A program made the position numbers and the translations under genes. A DNA stretch of 64,000 nt from Diploscapter coronatus. Taxonomy: Eukaryota; Nematoda; Chromadorea; Rhabditida; Rhabditidae. The stretch is taken from assembly GCA_964036155.1 (NCBI GenBank), contig OZ038423.1, positions 15,267,249-15,331,248 on the forward strand, in the 5' to 3' direction. The notes beneath the pieces were generated by a model. It was not told the DNA's origin. It did not search any database and worked only from the letters and a program-made list of their open reading frames with translations. Below are positions 11,101 through 23,538 of the stretch, piece after piece; positions within the stretch are counted from its first letter, which is position 1, and each line of letters starts with the position of its first letter.

Positions 11101-14100
11101 TGTTCCCATTTGAGCATTATGTCGTGAGTGTTCAGCTCCAGGGCTGGCTGAGCTTGGTTCTCCTGGTTGCCGTTAACTTGAGAGGCTTGATTTTGGGAGG
11201 CTAAAATTCAATTCACTATCAATATTTCCAGAAATAAGCTTGAATCGGATACTCTGAAGCTAAAATGAGGTAAAATCGTGTTTGAAAAATACCATTTTCA
11301 GTTTCTTCCGAATTTCCAGTCGATTTTCAATATTTAGGCTAAAATCTTACGTTGATTAACATTTTCCTTGCTCTTCATTCCAGTGACGACAGCAACAGCA
11401 TTGGCGAGTGTCTCGTCGTCGTCTGATTCATCGTCGGAATCGTCGCCTGCCATTTCCAAACGGGCATTGCGACGACTTGTTTCAAGTCTGGAATATAAAC
11501 TCCGGTGCAAAAAGTTACGAACACTTGTGAACTTGACCTCATCAACCCATTACACCTTGACCAATAGGGCCGAAACTTGACGGATATATGGTAGATATAC
11601 AACCAAACATGTTTGCAGAATGTCAGTCCGATTAGTCAAGGAATAGTGGGTAGGCGAAGCTTTATTCAAGTGTTCGTAACATTTTGCGCCAGAATTTAAC
11701 ATCTTCCAAAAATCTATTGTCTGCTAACTTCCCTTTTCTTATCGAGAACTACATATTCTGTTTCAAATGTTTGTGATTTTTGCAAAAATCCCGATAGATG
11801 AACCAATTTTTCGAAAAAAAATAACTCCAATAAAATGAGAAAACCCACCTTAGTCTGGCCGTCTCCGCCTCCTTTTCAGCCTTCATCCTTCTGTAGGCCT
11901 CCAACTCGGCTCCTTCGATGCGAATTCGCCTTTTCACCTGAATATCTTCATTGTTATTTTACTTGCAAAAGAAGTTCCAACCTCCAGACTGATTTCCTTC
12001 CTGGGTTTCCTGCCCTCAGCAGTTTCATTAGCAATGTGGATGAGTTTCGAGCCGAGCGTTCTGTCCTCAGATCTGCCCGTGATGATCACTGTGTTCTTTC
12101 GATCCGAACACCATTCCAGGAACAGCTCCCGAGAGAAGCCCGATTCCATGTCCAAATTGCTGCACAGGACGATCTGAAAAAGCCATTTTTGTAAGAAAAT
12201 TCTCGTCATTTATCATTCATTCGAAATGAAAATCTACAAACTTCATGGCAGTTTTCTTATACGTTCTCATTTTATCGAAGTCTTTAATTGTTCCAGAACT
12301 ATAAGATTACAAAAACGTTACCTTCGGCGATCTGACTTTGGCCAATTCCTGCTGCGAGTGGCAGAGTTTCATGTAGCGAAAGTTGAACGGGTTCACTTGG
12401 CTCTGTTGGAACGCTCTGAAAACAATTTATCTTCAAAAATAATTAAAAATTGCTACTTCATGATTTTATCGGACATCCACTCGACTTGCGATTTAGCGAA
12501 TTCGACCACAGAAGAGGCCACGTAACTCAGCAGGACGAGGTTGTACCGAGTCAGACCTGCTTCTTCGCTGAAAAAACTCTTTGCTAAGCTTTACAGATTA
12601 AAATGCAATTTTTAAAATGTGAAAAATATAAATAAGCTTTACATTGGAAAATCGATTTATGCTAGTTTCATCTCCAGACTTGCAGCTTCTTCGAAATTTT
12701 GACACCTGCGCTCGCGGGTTTTTATTTGCAAGTCTGTTCATCTCTTATTCTTACTTTCATTCAAAATAGAATATGAAAATATCGTTATGAGTTTTATTTT
12801 TACTTCCTGTATTATACACTGCCGAAATACCGGCTCTTTTGTTATTATTTCTCCCTTTTGTCTACTCTTTCACCCTAAAATCCGGTGTTTAATACAGACG
12901 GCATCAGTGTACCAGCGGTGCATAGTACAACAAGTCTTTTATTTTCTCAGAAGAGTAGAACTGCGTGAATCTGCTTACTTTGACCACAACTGTTCCAGGA
13001 GATGCGCAATTTCGAGGACTCGTCCAGCCGTGTCGATCACAATCAGACAATTGCCGCCGTCTCGAACCGTTCTGAATTGAATTATCCCTCTTTCAAACAG
13101 CAAATATTCCTTACGTAAGCATGGAGGTGACGAGTTGCTGATCCCTCTCGTATCGCTTTTTCTGACTGTACATCGCGTTGTAGGCATCCGTAATTAGCAG
13201 ATGAGGGCGGATTGTGTCTGAAAGTGGTTGAATTTAAAAACCTAGTAAAAGAGAACACTAAGCTCAAACGAAGTGAGTGTATGCCACTGCGCACCAAAAT
13301 TGTAAAAACTAAAGTACTTTCTAGACATAAATGTTTCAAACCCTAATTTTCTAAAAAGACTTATATTACAATGAGGAAAATTTCCATTCGTATCCCTCTT
13401 CTACATTATATCCTGAAAAGTTCGATTGTAACTTGCATAATCACCCTACATTAGAGATGGTTTGATACAAACAATTTCATCACGCTTGAAATATCTCAAA
13501 ATTGTGACAGAATGAAGCGCAGTACCCGATACACATGATTCTTTCTATGAAGTTATTACTTTGGTGCGCCGTGGCCGTTCACCAATGAAGCCATATCTCC
13601 CTTGAGCCTAGCTCCAGGGAAAATTCCTTTCATCTCAGGGGACAAAATAGTTTTCCCCAAACTTTTTCTTCAGAGAAGTTGTGTAAATGAATACCAGCAC
13701 GGATTTTTTTTTACAAATATCTCCTTTTTCATGGATAGCTTAGAAATTTTATAGCAATTAATAACAAATTCTTACTATCAAAAACGCATCCATTGAGATG
13801 TCTCTCCTTCTTGTGATTGAAATCGACGGCATAGACAATGTCGTCCTCCCCTGCACGAGAGATCTTCCAAATTGCACCTGGAATTCCAGAGACGTTATTC
13901 AAGTTTTGCATTGTTAATTGTCTACCTCCAATCATATGTCCGGCAGGCAGAGGAGTGAATTGAATTCCACTATCGCCTTTCAGGAGAATCTGAAAAGAAC
14001 AATTTTTGAATAAACAAAATTTCAAAATGAGCATAAATTGTCGAGCAAAAGACTACTAATTGTTTATTAGATCAAAGATCAATTTTTCGTAGATATCTCA

Positions 14101-14841
14101 TTAAAATTTCGTCAAAAACTCACTGTCTGGTTGTACTTGACGGACTGCACTCGTTTGAATGCGAGGTCGACATCGTCCATGGAGAACTTGTCGAAGTCCT
14201 CGACGCTTGTGTGCCCATTCACCCAATCGTACATGAACATCTGACCCATCTTGTACACAGGCACTGTCGCGTAGATCGGCGCGTTCAGGTCGCACTTCGC
14301 CACTAGATAAGGAAGAGCTCCCAAATGCGGCTGATCGGGGTAGGTTATCAGGACTGCATCGATCTGAAATTCAAGTTTCAAAGAGTTCTGTTCGAGAAGA
14401 ATCAAATTTTCATTTTATTTGCTTTCTTCAGCATATCTAGCTATCTCATAAATTGACGAAATAGCATTTAGGGTTAGGGAAGCTTGTGCATACTGGTTCG
14501 AGTTGCGAGGCTTCCGAATTAACTCTTCTCCATTCACACATCTTTACTTTTGAATAATCTTCGTAGGTTTCAATTGATTTACCTTAGGAATATGCTGTTT
14601 GATTCCCTCGATGTAATTCATGTCGAATGTCTCGTCCCATCCACAGTCCAGCAGCAGATACGATTCATCGATCTGAACATTATTTTTCAGAAATATGCCA
14701 GCCAAAATAGGCTATTTTGCAATTTGATAATTTTCGAGTTTTTCTAAAAAATAAAAAAAAAAAAAGTACCTGAAGTAAATAGCAGAGCGGTCCATCGTCT
14801 TGAGCGCCTGAGAGCACTTCCAATTTGACGATCGAAGCCAT
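8173..14841 (-). CDS. cpsf-2: Cleavage and polyadenylation specificity factor subunit 2 (CPSF100)
   Basis: A scaffold subunit of the nuclear pre-mRNA 3'-end processing complex, partner of the CPSF73 nuclease. The first exon (14841-14770) starts [20 protein letters not shown]. Later exons encode [167 protein letters not shown] and [10 protein letters not shown], ending in [15 protein letters not shown]. These follow human CPSF2 in order. The metallo-beta-lactamase histidine motif is absent (YPDQPH in place of HxHxDH), as known for this non-catalytic subunit. About 800 residues in more than 20 exons. It is the last gene of the apparent operon. The start is fixed by a TTTCAG acceptor eight bases upstream of the ATG. 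Confidence 0.95.
11501..11695. mobile_element. Hairpin MITE in a cpsf-2 intron
   Basis: Imperfect inverted repeat with arms of roughly 80 bases. Left end GGTGCAAAAAGTTACGAACA, right arm (plus strand) TGTTCGTAACATTTTGCGCC. Further matching blocks inside (ACCTTGACCAATAGG against the complement of CCGATTAGTCAAGGAAT). No coding capacity. No clear target duplication. Confidence 0.7.
13273..13583. mobile_element. Possible terminal-inverted-repeat element in a cpsf-2 intron
   Basis: Left end GTGAGTGTATGCCACTGCGC followed by ACCAAA; the right end, read on the opposite strand, is GTGAACGGCCACGGCGCACC followed by AA. The shared core is GCCAC.GCGCACCAA. The roughly 310-bp interior shows no coding frame. 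It explains most of an unusually long intron in this gene. Boundaries are approximate. Confidence 0.5.
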
Positions 14842-14848
14842 AAATGGC

Positions 14849-14976
14849 TCTGAAATTTCAAAAAGCATTATTTTGAACACGTGTTCAAAAATTCAGATAT
14901 TTCTTGCGTGTTTTAACGCTAACATAAGTCTTCTTCCACAATAAACAAGTATTTTTCTTTCAAATATAAGTTTATT
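14849..14976 (-). promoter_or_regulatory. Operon junction: poly(A) signal then trans-splice acceptor before cpsf-2
   Basis: On the minus strand an AATAAA lies at 14976-14971 and a TGAAATTTCAG acceptor ends at 14850, about 120 bases later, with the cpsf-2 ATG at 14841. Nematode operons show exactly this layout: 3'-end formation of the upstream gene, about 100 bases, then SL2 trans-splicing. That the acceptor receives SL2 is inference; a second AATAAA at 15139-15134 is an alternative end for the upstream gene. Confidence 0.6.
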
Positions 14977-15747
14977 GAGCAAACGTGTGTCAATTGAATA
15001 AATTTCAATAGAATATGTATATCTATACGGTTTGTCTACGAATAGAAAAAAAAGAAATGAAAGGGAATACTAAAACGAAATTCGAACGATTAAAATTATA
15101 TTTTTACTCGTTAATTGCCCCGAACCTGTTATGTTTATTTTCGCCTCTTTCGAAGCATTTCAGGCACTTTTGGAGTACCTTTCTGGTCCTTTTTTCAAAT
15201 ATAATAAAATTTTGCTAAACTCGGAATAAAACCCCTGGATTTGATAGAAAATACAAAAAAAAATGTGTTTTAATAATGAAGAGTATGTATGAAAGGGTTA
15301 AGAAATAAAAATAGCTGAAAGTTTTGTGATATCTGATATTTGTAGCAATTATGAATTGACTGGTTTTGTATGGTTTTGACTGAGTTATGTGGCTGCTTGT
15401 TTGAATGAGCAGAAGAAAGGGATGGGGAAATGGGAGGGGATAATTTCAGCTCCATCGGCCTATCTCTAGCGATTAGACATGAATACCTTAAATTTGTTAA
15501 GTAATTCTTTTTTTCTAAGAAACGATTAATTAGAGCATCTAGCTAGCGTTCCGGCGACCAGTCTGAAAAATCCAAATAATTTTTCATTACTTGGATCTTA
15601 AAAATTCTATCAAATTTTCAAATCTACTATCAAAAAGGCGGAGAAAAGTAGGAATTTGGCAATTTTAATAGCTAGATTTTTAGAAAATCCTCAGAAAAAT
15701 AATCGTAGAATGAATAAACCTAAACACTTTCCTCCGAGATTGAATGT
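14977..15747 (-). other. Probable 3' untranslated region of the CCCH gene
   Basis: About 770 bases between the TGA of the CCCH zinc-finger gene and the preferred AATAAA signal. No exon was recognised. It contains runs of A and T and an alternative AATAAA at about 15134-15139. Confidence 0.45.
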
Positions 15748-18700
15748 TCACTCGAAGAAGAGGAAGGTGGATGTGTCGTCGTTGGTCCTCTCGTCACCCT
15801 CTGCGTCCTCCTCCTCCTTCTCCTCCTCCTCTGCACTCTCTCCACCAGTCACCTCCCCACTCGTTTCTCCTCTGCTCTCTCCGCTCTGCTCACTCTGTCC
15901 TGTCTTATTCTTGTCAGATTCCGAGGTCGGAGACGATTTGCCAGACGAAATGGGCTGTTGCTGCTGCTGACTCGCATCGTAGCGGAATCTAAAGCGAATG
16001 AATGGGGAAAGGTGCATGCAGTCATCAAATGGCGAGTGTCAAGTTCACAAGCACCGTCAAAAAGAAATTTAAAAATTAGGAAATAAATCAGACTTGTAAA
16101 AAAGTTTTAAGAAGTATCAAACAACAATGTTAAAGTTGAAGCTACTTACAAGTCTGAAATTTTAAAAAGTATACACAAAAGAAACACTGTGCAATAAATG
16201 AGTCCTGCTATTGCCCCAAGACCAGAATTCTCAGTTGATCTAAGTCCATCTTACTCGAACTAGAATACATCCACCAATCAGTCAATAACCAAAATCCACA
16301 TTTATCCCTTCCACACTAAACCTTATCACCTCATTATCTCATTTCGTCTCGAATCGACCAGCCTAATATTTCAAGTCCACCTCCACTCAAGAATCAAGAC
16401 TACCCAAGTCCTAACAGGAACCCATGCAAATAAATAGCGATGGCAGAAATACTGTATCTTGACTCGAGCTAGACGGGAAGGAAAAAGAACCGGGAAAAAC
16501 AACATAATAATTTCAGATCTTAAATTAGAATCCTCAAGTGGATATGTCAAATCTCGTTGTTGGATAAATTTTTGCACATAAAAGGTGATCTGGGTTATAA
16601 ATAAGATTTCTGTGAAAAATGAATAAAATTCCCTGGCCGAAAAAATCGTCACCCAAAATGGGCACATTTTCGCAAATGGAATATTGCTCGTGCGTGGTTG
16701 TGTGCGACTACTTTGCCCTGATTTTTTTTTTTGCATAGAACCATTTTATCGGGTTTATCGTCGACCTAGGTAGAATTTTCAGACATTTTGGATCTGAAGG
16801 GTACTTCCTTTCCAAATTTTCGGCCTCAAACTACCACCTTTCTATTACAGATGAATGTTTGCAAAGGGACGGGGAGCCTGGGAACCCTATCTTAAATCCC
16901 ACTCTTTCTACACTTACATCCACTCACTAATTCGTGCACAGCACACAATGCGTGAAAACTTGACACCACGCCAATTCTTTCCAGTTCCCATTGTGAATTC
17001 CTAATAGTTAACTAGGGAAAACTCTAACTAAGATGCTACCATTAGTAGGAATGAAACATTCAAAACTGCTTGAGTGCTCCATTTTTGTCAATCACGAAAA
17101 GCAAATAAAATTCAAATACTGTGCTCTGTCCTCGGGCTGGCTGCGCTCCTTGATCACTTGGTAGATATAGCGATGCGGGTGCTCACACTGAAAAGGCAAC
17201 AGTTTCAAATTAGAATAGCTCTTTCATAAACTAGCTGAAATTTTTACATTTCAACCCAAAAGAATAGTAATTTCTTTCTTCGAATCAATCAATCAATCAA
17301 CCCTTTCTGAAATTTGCTCAGAGAGAAGATTAGTCACAGGTTCTTCTGGACGCGACCGCATTCCCCGTTGAATGCGGTCGTTTTCCCGTCCATCACCACA
17401 TATTTTTCTAATCATTTCTTCATAGCAAATCGCATTTTTGTCAAAAATCTCCATTTCCCTAACCGACTACCGCTACACTAAGTGACCATAAAAGTGACCC
17501 ACCTCAGCTCGCTTCATGCAGATGCCTTTCTGGAAGTTCTCGCAGGGTTTCGAGTCGATTCCGTAGTTGACATGGACCAGGGGGCAGTCCTGGTGGGTGC
17601 ATTTTAGGGCGAGGAAAAACTGAAATTAAAATCTGGGAATTTTCTACCTGAAAACTGGGTAAATCGGATTTTTCCGAAAAAATGAATGAATGAATGATGA
17701 TAAAGTTGAATCGGACTTCACAGATGGGGAGCTGATGAGGCAGGAGGCCGTGCGAGTTGGGACAGGAATCGGTCGGTCGACAGCGGCCGCGCAGGAGTCT
17801 TCAAATTGGCTGCTCAATTCTCAATCAAGCCATTTCGTGCAGAGATTATCAGTCATCGCGATAATTCCGCAAAAGAATAAAATCGATGAAAAAGACCAAC
17901 CTGAAGCAGACCTTCTTCTTCGTATGATCCATTTTGCCATCGTGTTCGAATCGACAGAAAATACCCGCGGGACAGCTGCCTTTGATGTGGTTGAAGCACT
18001 CGTTCGACCCGCCCAACACCTTCTGCCCGTTGATGAAGCGGAGCGACATCGCGTTGCGGCTCGGGATCTGAAAAATATTCGCAATGAATTTTAAAATTAT
18101 ATTTTAAAAAAGTCAAAAAAACAATTTACAAACTTCCCACGAAAATCTAGAGAAGGGAATAGCAAATCTTTCTTTTTAAGAAATTTTGAAAAGATTCTCA
18201 TCGCTCACTAATTGTAAAAAAAATATAGTGTACAGAATGAATTTCTCTCATGGGGATAATTAATCTTGCCAAGATTCCTCAAGTTTGCACAACTTCTGAC
18301 CTGAGATTTTTGTTTGGGCGAAGTGAAAGCCGGAACGACTTGTAGTTGTCCCCTAGCGACCAGCTTCGTTTCCTGTCTAGACACAGGCACTGCAGCTACA
18401 GCTGTTTGATTGCTCGGTCCGGGCACAGCGGTTGTCTTTGCGATGACTGGAGAAGCAGCAAGTAGTTTTCTTCCATTCACAACCGCAGCAGCAGGCTTGG
18501 GCTGGATTTGAAAAGTCGAAGCGATCACAGAATTGTCGTCGGTGGGCACGTCGGGAGGCTGAGCTCGAGTCGAGTTGCCGCTTCTGGCAGGAGAGCTGTT
18601 TCCGTAGACGGCAGGATTCGTCCAGGTTGTGGCAGTTTGTTGAGGGACAGAGGAGACGATCGAAGTCTTCGGTCGAATTGGGAACGTCTGGAAGCGAATT

Positions 18701-21238
18701 TCAAGATGTCGAGAAGGAGGATAGATAGAAAAAGTTTTGCTTTTAATGAACAACTAAGAAAGATTTTAGAAATATGAAATTTGCCACCTTATCTTTGAAA
18801 GATGGATAGAGCGTTTCGATCTGAGAGAATTCCTCCTTCATGTGCTCCTTGATGACGTCGTGGTGCGGGAAGCGGCTCAGATTGTGGTTGACGCGATTTC
18901 GGATCTGCAAGAAAATATTTATTATTTTTTTAAATCTAAAGATGGAAAATTTTGCAAATTGCGAGTAATCGGAGTAAGAAACGTAAGTAAAGCAAGAAAA
19001 AAGCTCTCTCCACTATTTCGCTATGTTTTCTTTCTATCTCGATATCTCAAAATTGGCAGAATAGGATAAACATCTTTCTCAGACCTTCTTGAAGAGTTTG
19101 AAATCGTCGTCGAACCGAATGGAAGCGATGGCCGGGTTGACGGGCATGGCGCAGTACTCGAAGTCGCCGATCGTGTAGCCGGGCTCGTGCTGATTGTCCG
19201 AATCCAGCAGCTGAACGAGTTTGGGTGGTTGCTGAGGACAAATCGGATTTCTGAAATTAAATACTGATTCGATAGAAACGAAATTTCTATCCAAAAAGAA
19301 ATGGAGCGCAAATTTATTGTTAGAAGAGGAAAAAACTCAATTTTCTATCATCGATATTTTCCCATGCTCGTAATATTGATCGTTTTCAAGAAATGCTTGA
19401 AATTAAACGATAAAACTTACGGAAAAACTCCGTGAGCATCCAGCGACGCATATGTGCGGGGCTCGATGCTGGCACAGATCAGTTCCTTCTCGGCCTTTTC
19501 CTTGTCCTCCTCCTCTTTTGGTTCTGATTCCTTCGAAGTCGATGGTTCTGCTTTCTGCTTTTTCGCTTTTTCCCTCCCTTTCGCTCTCTCCTCTTCTTTC
19601 CGAACTCCGACTTTCCTCTTCGCAGGCAGAACGGGCGAATCCGAAATGACGACAGTCCTCTGAGGGGGAGAATTGGATTCAGCAGGGCTGGACGCGGGCA
19701 CTGTCAGGTGCACTGTTCGGGAAGAGGAGGAAGGAGGCACCACCCATCGAGATGTACGGGCATTTGATGTGTCTGGAAAACGATGTTTCGTCGAATTTTT
19801 AGAGAAATTGGAAGAAGATGGGTTATGATTTTAAGGATTGTTGTGTGACCAAGCTTAGGTGAATGTAGCGTTCGTATTTTGAAGAATAAACAACGCAAGA
19901 GCTAAAAAATCGACTTGATGGACAGGAAAAATATTCCCACGCAAACTTGGTAATGTAGAAAAACATTCAGTCATTGCAAGTAAAAGACTCGGGATAAATG
20001 TTGCAAAACAATTCACCAGCAACAATCGTGACAGTCCTCTGCTGTTCAGTGGTTGGTGCCGTGTTGACGTAGATGGCATTTGTATAAGTCTGTGGAGCTG
20101 TCGAGGTTAACTGCACCGATGCAGGGGAGTGCTGCTGCTGCTGCTGGTGGTAGAGTGGCGCATCGTCCATGACGACCATCCGATCTGACTGATGGTATAC
20201 GGTTGGCTGAAGGGGAGGGGGGTGATGATACGGCTGGGTGTAGGCGGGCACTTCCTGTTGCTGAAATCAATTTCATAAGTCCTTTAATATATGTTAACTT
20301 TAATCCCGAATATTCAAAAAGAAATAATAACAATAATTCGTGTTCAGTCTCGCCAAAGTGTGAAAATAAAGATAAAATAGCGGAAAGAAAGCATCTGACA
20401 AGAAGTTATCAGCTCAGGAAAAAACGTATTAGCACGAGTGTGCTCACGATCTTCCTAGACTAGAAAATACTCACTAATATTGAGTAGCGTACATTTGCAA
20501 CCTAAAATTCTAACGATTCCTAACGCTATAAGCATCAATTAATATTTTAATCCAATTGTTGCAATTTATTCCCGAATAATTTACCTGATAGTAGTGACGC
20601 TGTTGAGAGGACTGGTGCGATGTGTGAGGGGGATAATTGGGTGGAGGGACGGGAAACGAGACACGGTCGTGGAACATCTGAAATGGGGCTAGATGAATTA
20701 CTCATTGCATTTTCAAAAAAAAATAGAATTTATTTTGCAAAAATGAACATTTTCATGGGTCTTCAGAAAATGAGAAATATTCAAAATCAGAATCAGTATT
20801 GTTACCCAAAATCTTTCGGAATTGGATAAAATATTGAAATCGGAATCAGACCTAAGCAGCTTTCCAGCCGCCAGACCTCTAAAAGTAAAACCCGTACCCG
20901 CGGGTCGAATTTTTTCTCAAATTTGAGAAGTCTGCCGGCCACGACGGAGAAATATAGGGGAGAGGTCCGCATAGCAACAATTTTCTATAGAAAGTTGATA
21001 CATAGAGGGGTCGTCCACAATAGGATTTTAACGAAAAACTTCGACTCAAAGGGATCCACGTCGAGAAGTTGGCTCAAGCCCTGTCTAGGGCTTGCTCCGA
21101 ATTTTTCATTTCTGGTTTTAGTGAAAATAAATCGACCTGGAAAGCTCCCTGAGGCACGAAGGAAGAAGGCGGCTGGATTGTGGGATATGCAGAGGAAGGA
21201 GCGTTGCGGCCCCATTGCAGGGGGCCGGGCTGGTTCAT
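15748..21238 (-). CDS. CCCH zinc-finger protein with three fingers and a low-complexity N-terminus
   Basis: A putative RNA-binding protein, about 650-700 residues in about eleven exons. The order is MNQPGPLQWGRNAP..., a Gln/Pro/Tyr-rich region (SHQSSQQRHYYQ, YHQQQQQHS), a charged Lys/Glu segment (AKGREKAKKQKAEPSTSKE), a unique central block (GYTIGDFEYCAMPVNPAIAS, then NRVNHNLSRFPHHDVIKEHM), an Ala/Thr/Val-rich linker, then the fingers: ECFNHIKGSCPAGIFCRFEH (C-x7-C-x5-C-x3-H), VCFRFFLALKCTHQDCPLVH (C-x8-C-x4-C-x3-H) and PCENFQKGICMKRAECEHPH (C-x7-C-x5-C-x3-H). The C-terminus is Ser/Glu-rich with a polyQ tract. It starts 34 bases after a trans-splice acceptor, downstream of exos-1. A 1.1-kb intron precedes the last exon. 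No specific family name is recognised. Confidence 0.75.
17353..17380. repeat. Perfect 11-bp stem hairpin in an intron
   Basis: CGACCGCATTC, a six-base loop, then GAATGCGGTCG. The stem is perfect and more G+C-rich than the surrounding intron of the CCCH gene. Its function is unknown, and it is too short for a typical microRNA precursor. Confidence 0.5.
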
Positions 21239-21271
21239 TGCTTGAAACTTGCCTCTGAACTGGATTATAGT

Positions 21272-21361
21272 TCTGGAAATCAAATCAACAAATTAGCAGA
21301 TATGAATCGTGGCTTCAAAACCGTTGAATAATCGTGAAAACGAATACTAAATATCTTTATT
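21272..21361 (-). promoter_or_regulatory. Operon junction: poly(A) signal then trans-splice acceptor before the CCCH gene
   Basis: On the minus strand an AATAAA (21361-21356) lies about 96 bases after the exos-1 stop. A GATTTCCAG acceptor ends at 21273, about 84 bases further on. The ATG of the next gene is at 21238. The spacing matches a nematode polycistronic junction. Confidence 0.65.
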
Positions 21362-21456
21362 AGACGCCTGTCAGTTTGATCAATTTCAACAAGCAAAATA
21401 ACAAAAACAAATAACGATTGAAGGTTCAACACCAACAAAAAGGAATAAATAACGAC

Positions 21457-22609
21457 CTATTTCGCTTTCGTCGTGTTGTGCAGATTCAAATTGGGCACCT
21501 TTGCGATTTTCCTGGTCTCGACTCGGCCCGTCTCCACGCCCTGCACTGTGTTCCAGTCTTTGGTCATCATCTTCTCTCCCGTTTCGCCTGTCGCCATCAC
21601 CTGAAGAACAAGTACTTTGAGCAAAAGTCGAGAGAAGTGACGAAATAAAAATAAAATTTAGAAAGTGGTTCGATTGAATTAGAAATTCCAATCTTGCTCT
21701 ACAGTTGGAGAGAACGAAGACTTGGACTCGGATAGTTTCCGAAATAAATAGAAGAGACTGAGCGAACTGACCACTCCCAACTGTTCTTCAGCCGTGGAGA
21801 CGAGGAAGGAAGTGACCGTGTCGCCGAAGGAAATTACTCGGGCCAGCAGAATGTCGCCCGGCAGAACGCATTCGGAGATTTCGATCTGCAAAACCGCGAA
21901 TTATTCTCATCTGTCTACAAAATTCGTCAGATTTAGGAAGATTCCCGCCGAGATGGGAGAATAATAGCGTGAGCGATGCACGACAAAGAAAAGATGATTC
22001 TGACCTTGTCGCGCTCAGTCGATCTGATGTCCTCCTTCCTGAGCAGAGCCGTATAGTCACCACCCAGAATCGTGTCCTCCACAGAAAGCAATTGACATTT
22101 TGCGTATCTGAAGCAAGAATATATATATATATATTTAAATCCAGTAATAAAAATACCTGGGTCCGATATTGATCACTTTTGCAGTGACGATGGCACCGAT
22201 GTGGGGCGAGACGTGCTGGTGTCGCTCCTCGTTCCGGCGAACTTCTATCACTCGGATGTTCCTGCTGTCCTGAAACATTCCAGCTAATCGAAGAAAAAGA
22301 AAATTTTCGAAATATTTCCTTGAAAACGAAATGTTTTGGGAAAATATCGATTTTCGCATTTCCACTTGAATAATCGTAAAATTCTACAAGTTTGGGTTGA
22401 AAATATTGACTTTTTCTTAAATAAAAGATAGTCGAAATCACCGTGGTGTCCTCTCTGACATAGACGTATCCGAGAAGGGAGCTGTAGATGTGTCCGTGCA
22501 GCTCGTAAGTGCCCTTGCCAGGTCGCAGGTCTTCTGCCGAGGGAAAGAGCGACTCCCCTGGAATTACCACTCGACTCGACGAGGCCACGTCCGTTTCCAT
22601 CGAGGTCAT
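21457..22609 (-). CDS. exos-1: Exosome complex component Csl4 (EXOSC1)
   Basis: An S1-domain cap subunit of the RNA exosome (3'-5' RNA decay and processing; nucleus and cytoplasm). Five exons; the first is 22609-22442 and the second 22269-22157. The N-terminal domain shows VVIPGESLF and GKGTYELHGHIYSSLLGYV; the S1 domain shows HIGAIVTAKVINIGPR, then DYTALLRKEDIRSTERD and CVLPGDILLARVISFGD, then STAEEQLGVV. These match EXOSC1 in order (IPGE, GTYTRHGYIFSSL, VGAIVTCKV, IRKEDVRATEKDK, RPGDIVLAKVISLGD, TAENELGVV). About 220 residues, usual for the family. The last exon ends LNLHNTTKAK before TAG. The first gene of the inferred operon; its start is the first ATG in frame, with another Met three codons later. 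Confidence 0.93.
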
Positions 22610-23538
22610 CCCCCAAAATAACCGATAAACCAAAAAGTCACGATAAAAATCGATAAAATCGGGAAGAAACACACGTGATACTAAAGAGAGTGAAGAACAC
22701 ACGCACCTTTTCTGCCTGCTACTTGCGTGCGTGAGAGTGGGCGGGGCAGAGGTAAAAGAGTCACTTTTCAAAACTTGACAATGTTTCGTTTTTCTCTGAA
22801 TTTTCAGATAGATCATGCGTGATATTAATGGACCTAAAGAAATAAACATTTAGAAATCCGACATTCCTCTTAATAAAAATTACCTCGAAATTGAATTAAA
22901 TACTTATTGGCATTATCAGCCAAAATCAAGTCGATTTTACAAGAAAAAAATAAAATTTTATTCCATTTCTCAGAAAATAAATGTGAGATCATCACGATAG
23001 ACAGAAGGTTACCGTGCTTTTTGGAAGCTATAAACTTGATAAAATGGAAATTAATAAACTTAGGAAAATTCAATACATGCGTGATTGTTTCATTGATGCA
23101 TTGCTCCTGATTTCCATTCGTATAACGCTGGCTGGTCTGAAATTTGGTTGTTTTTTTTTCATTTTTCTTATTTTAGAGAAGATTATATCTTTGGAAATCC
23201 ATTCTTTTTCAAAATAATTAGTCTCAGGAGATCTTCAATATCTTATTTTCCATTCACAAGAATAATTGGTCGTATGGCTAGGAAATTTTTCGAAAACATA
23301 CCCTATTATTTTAGCCTTCAAAAGCTATAGACGAAAGGGATTAAAGACTTTTGAATCCGAGAAAATATTATGATCCAACTCTACAAGACTAGACGAGTAA
23401 AGTTGAGGGTAAGATTTCAGATAACATACAGTGAAGCTACAAAACAAGCAAAATAGTTGCATTGGGATTTATTTCATTTCTTTTAATTAGGCTCCCGACG
23501 TATAGCTCAACCAAAATACAAAATCGTTTTAATGTAGC
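22610..23538. other. Intergenic region with the probable promoter of the exos-1 operon
   Basis: No exon was recognised. Just upstream of exos-1 the plus strand reads GTGGGCGGGGCAG (about 22737-22749), a GC-box-like patch in otherwise AT-rich DNA and a candidate promoter element. The distal part is the 3' flank of the Srx receptor gene. Open frames here are AT-rich and lack splice sites. Confidence 0.4.

Noticed and set aside
16371..16736. 121-codon minus-strand frame in the long intron of the CCCH gene
   Set aside because: Flanking exons join in phase across the intron, and this frame has no splice-site support or recognisable domain.
21788..22849. 353-codon minus-strand open frame overlapping exos-1
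   Set aside because: It runs through the exos-1 introns and uses a different frame from the conserved EXOSC1 sequence in several exons. It is a shadow.
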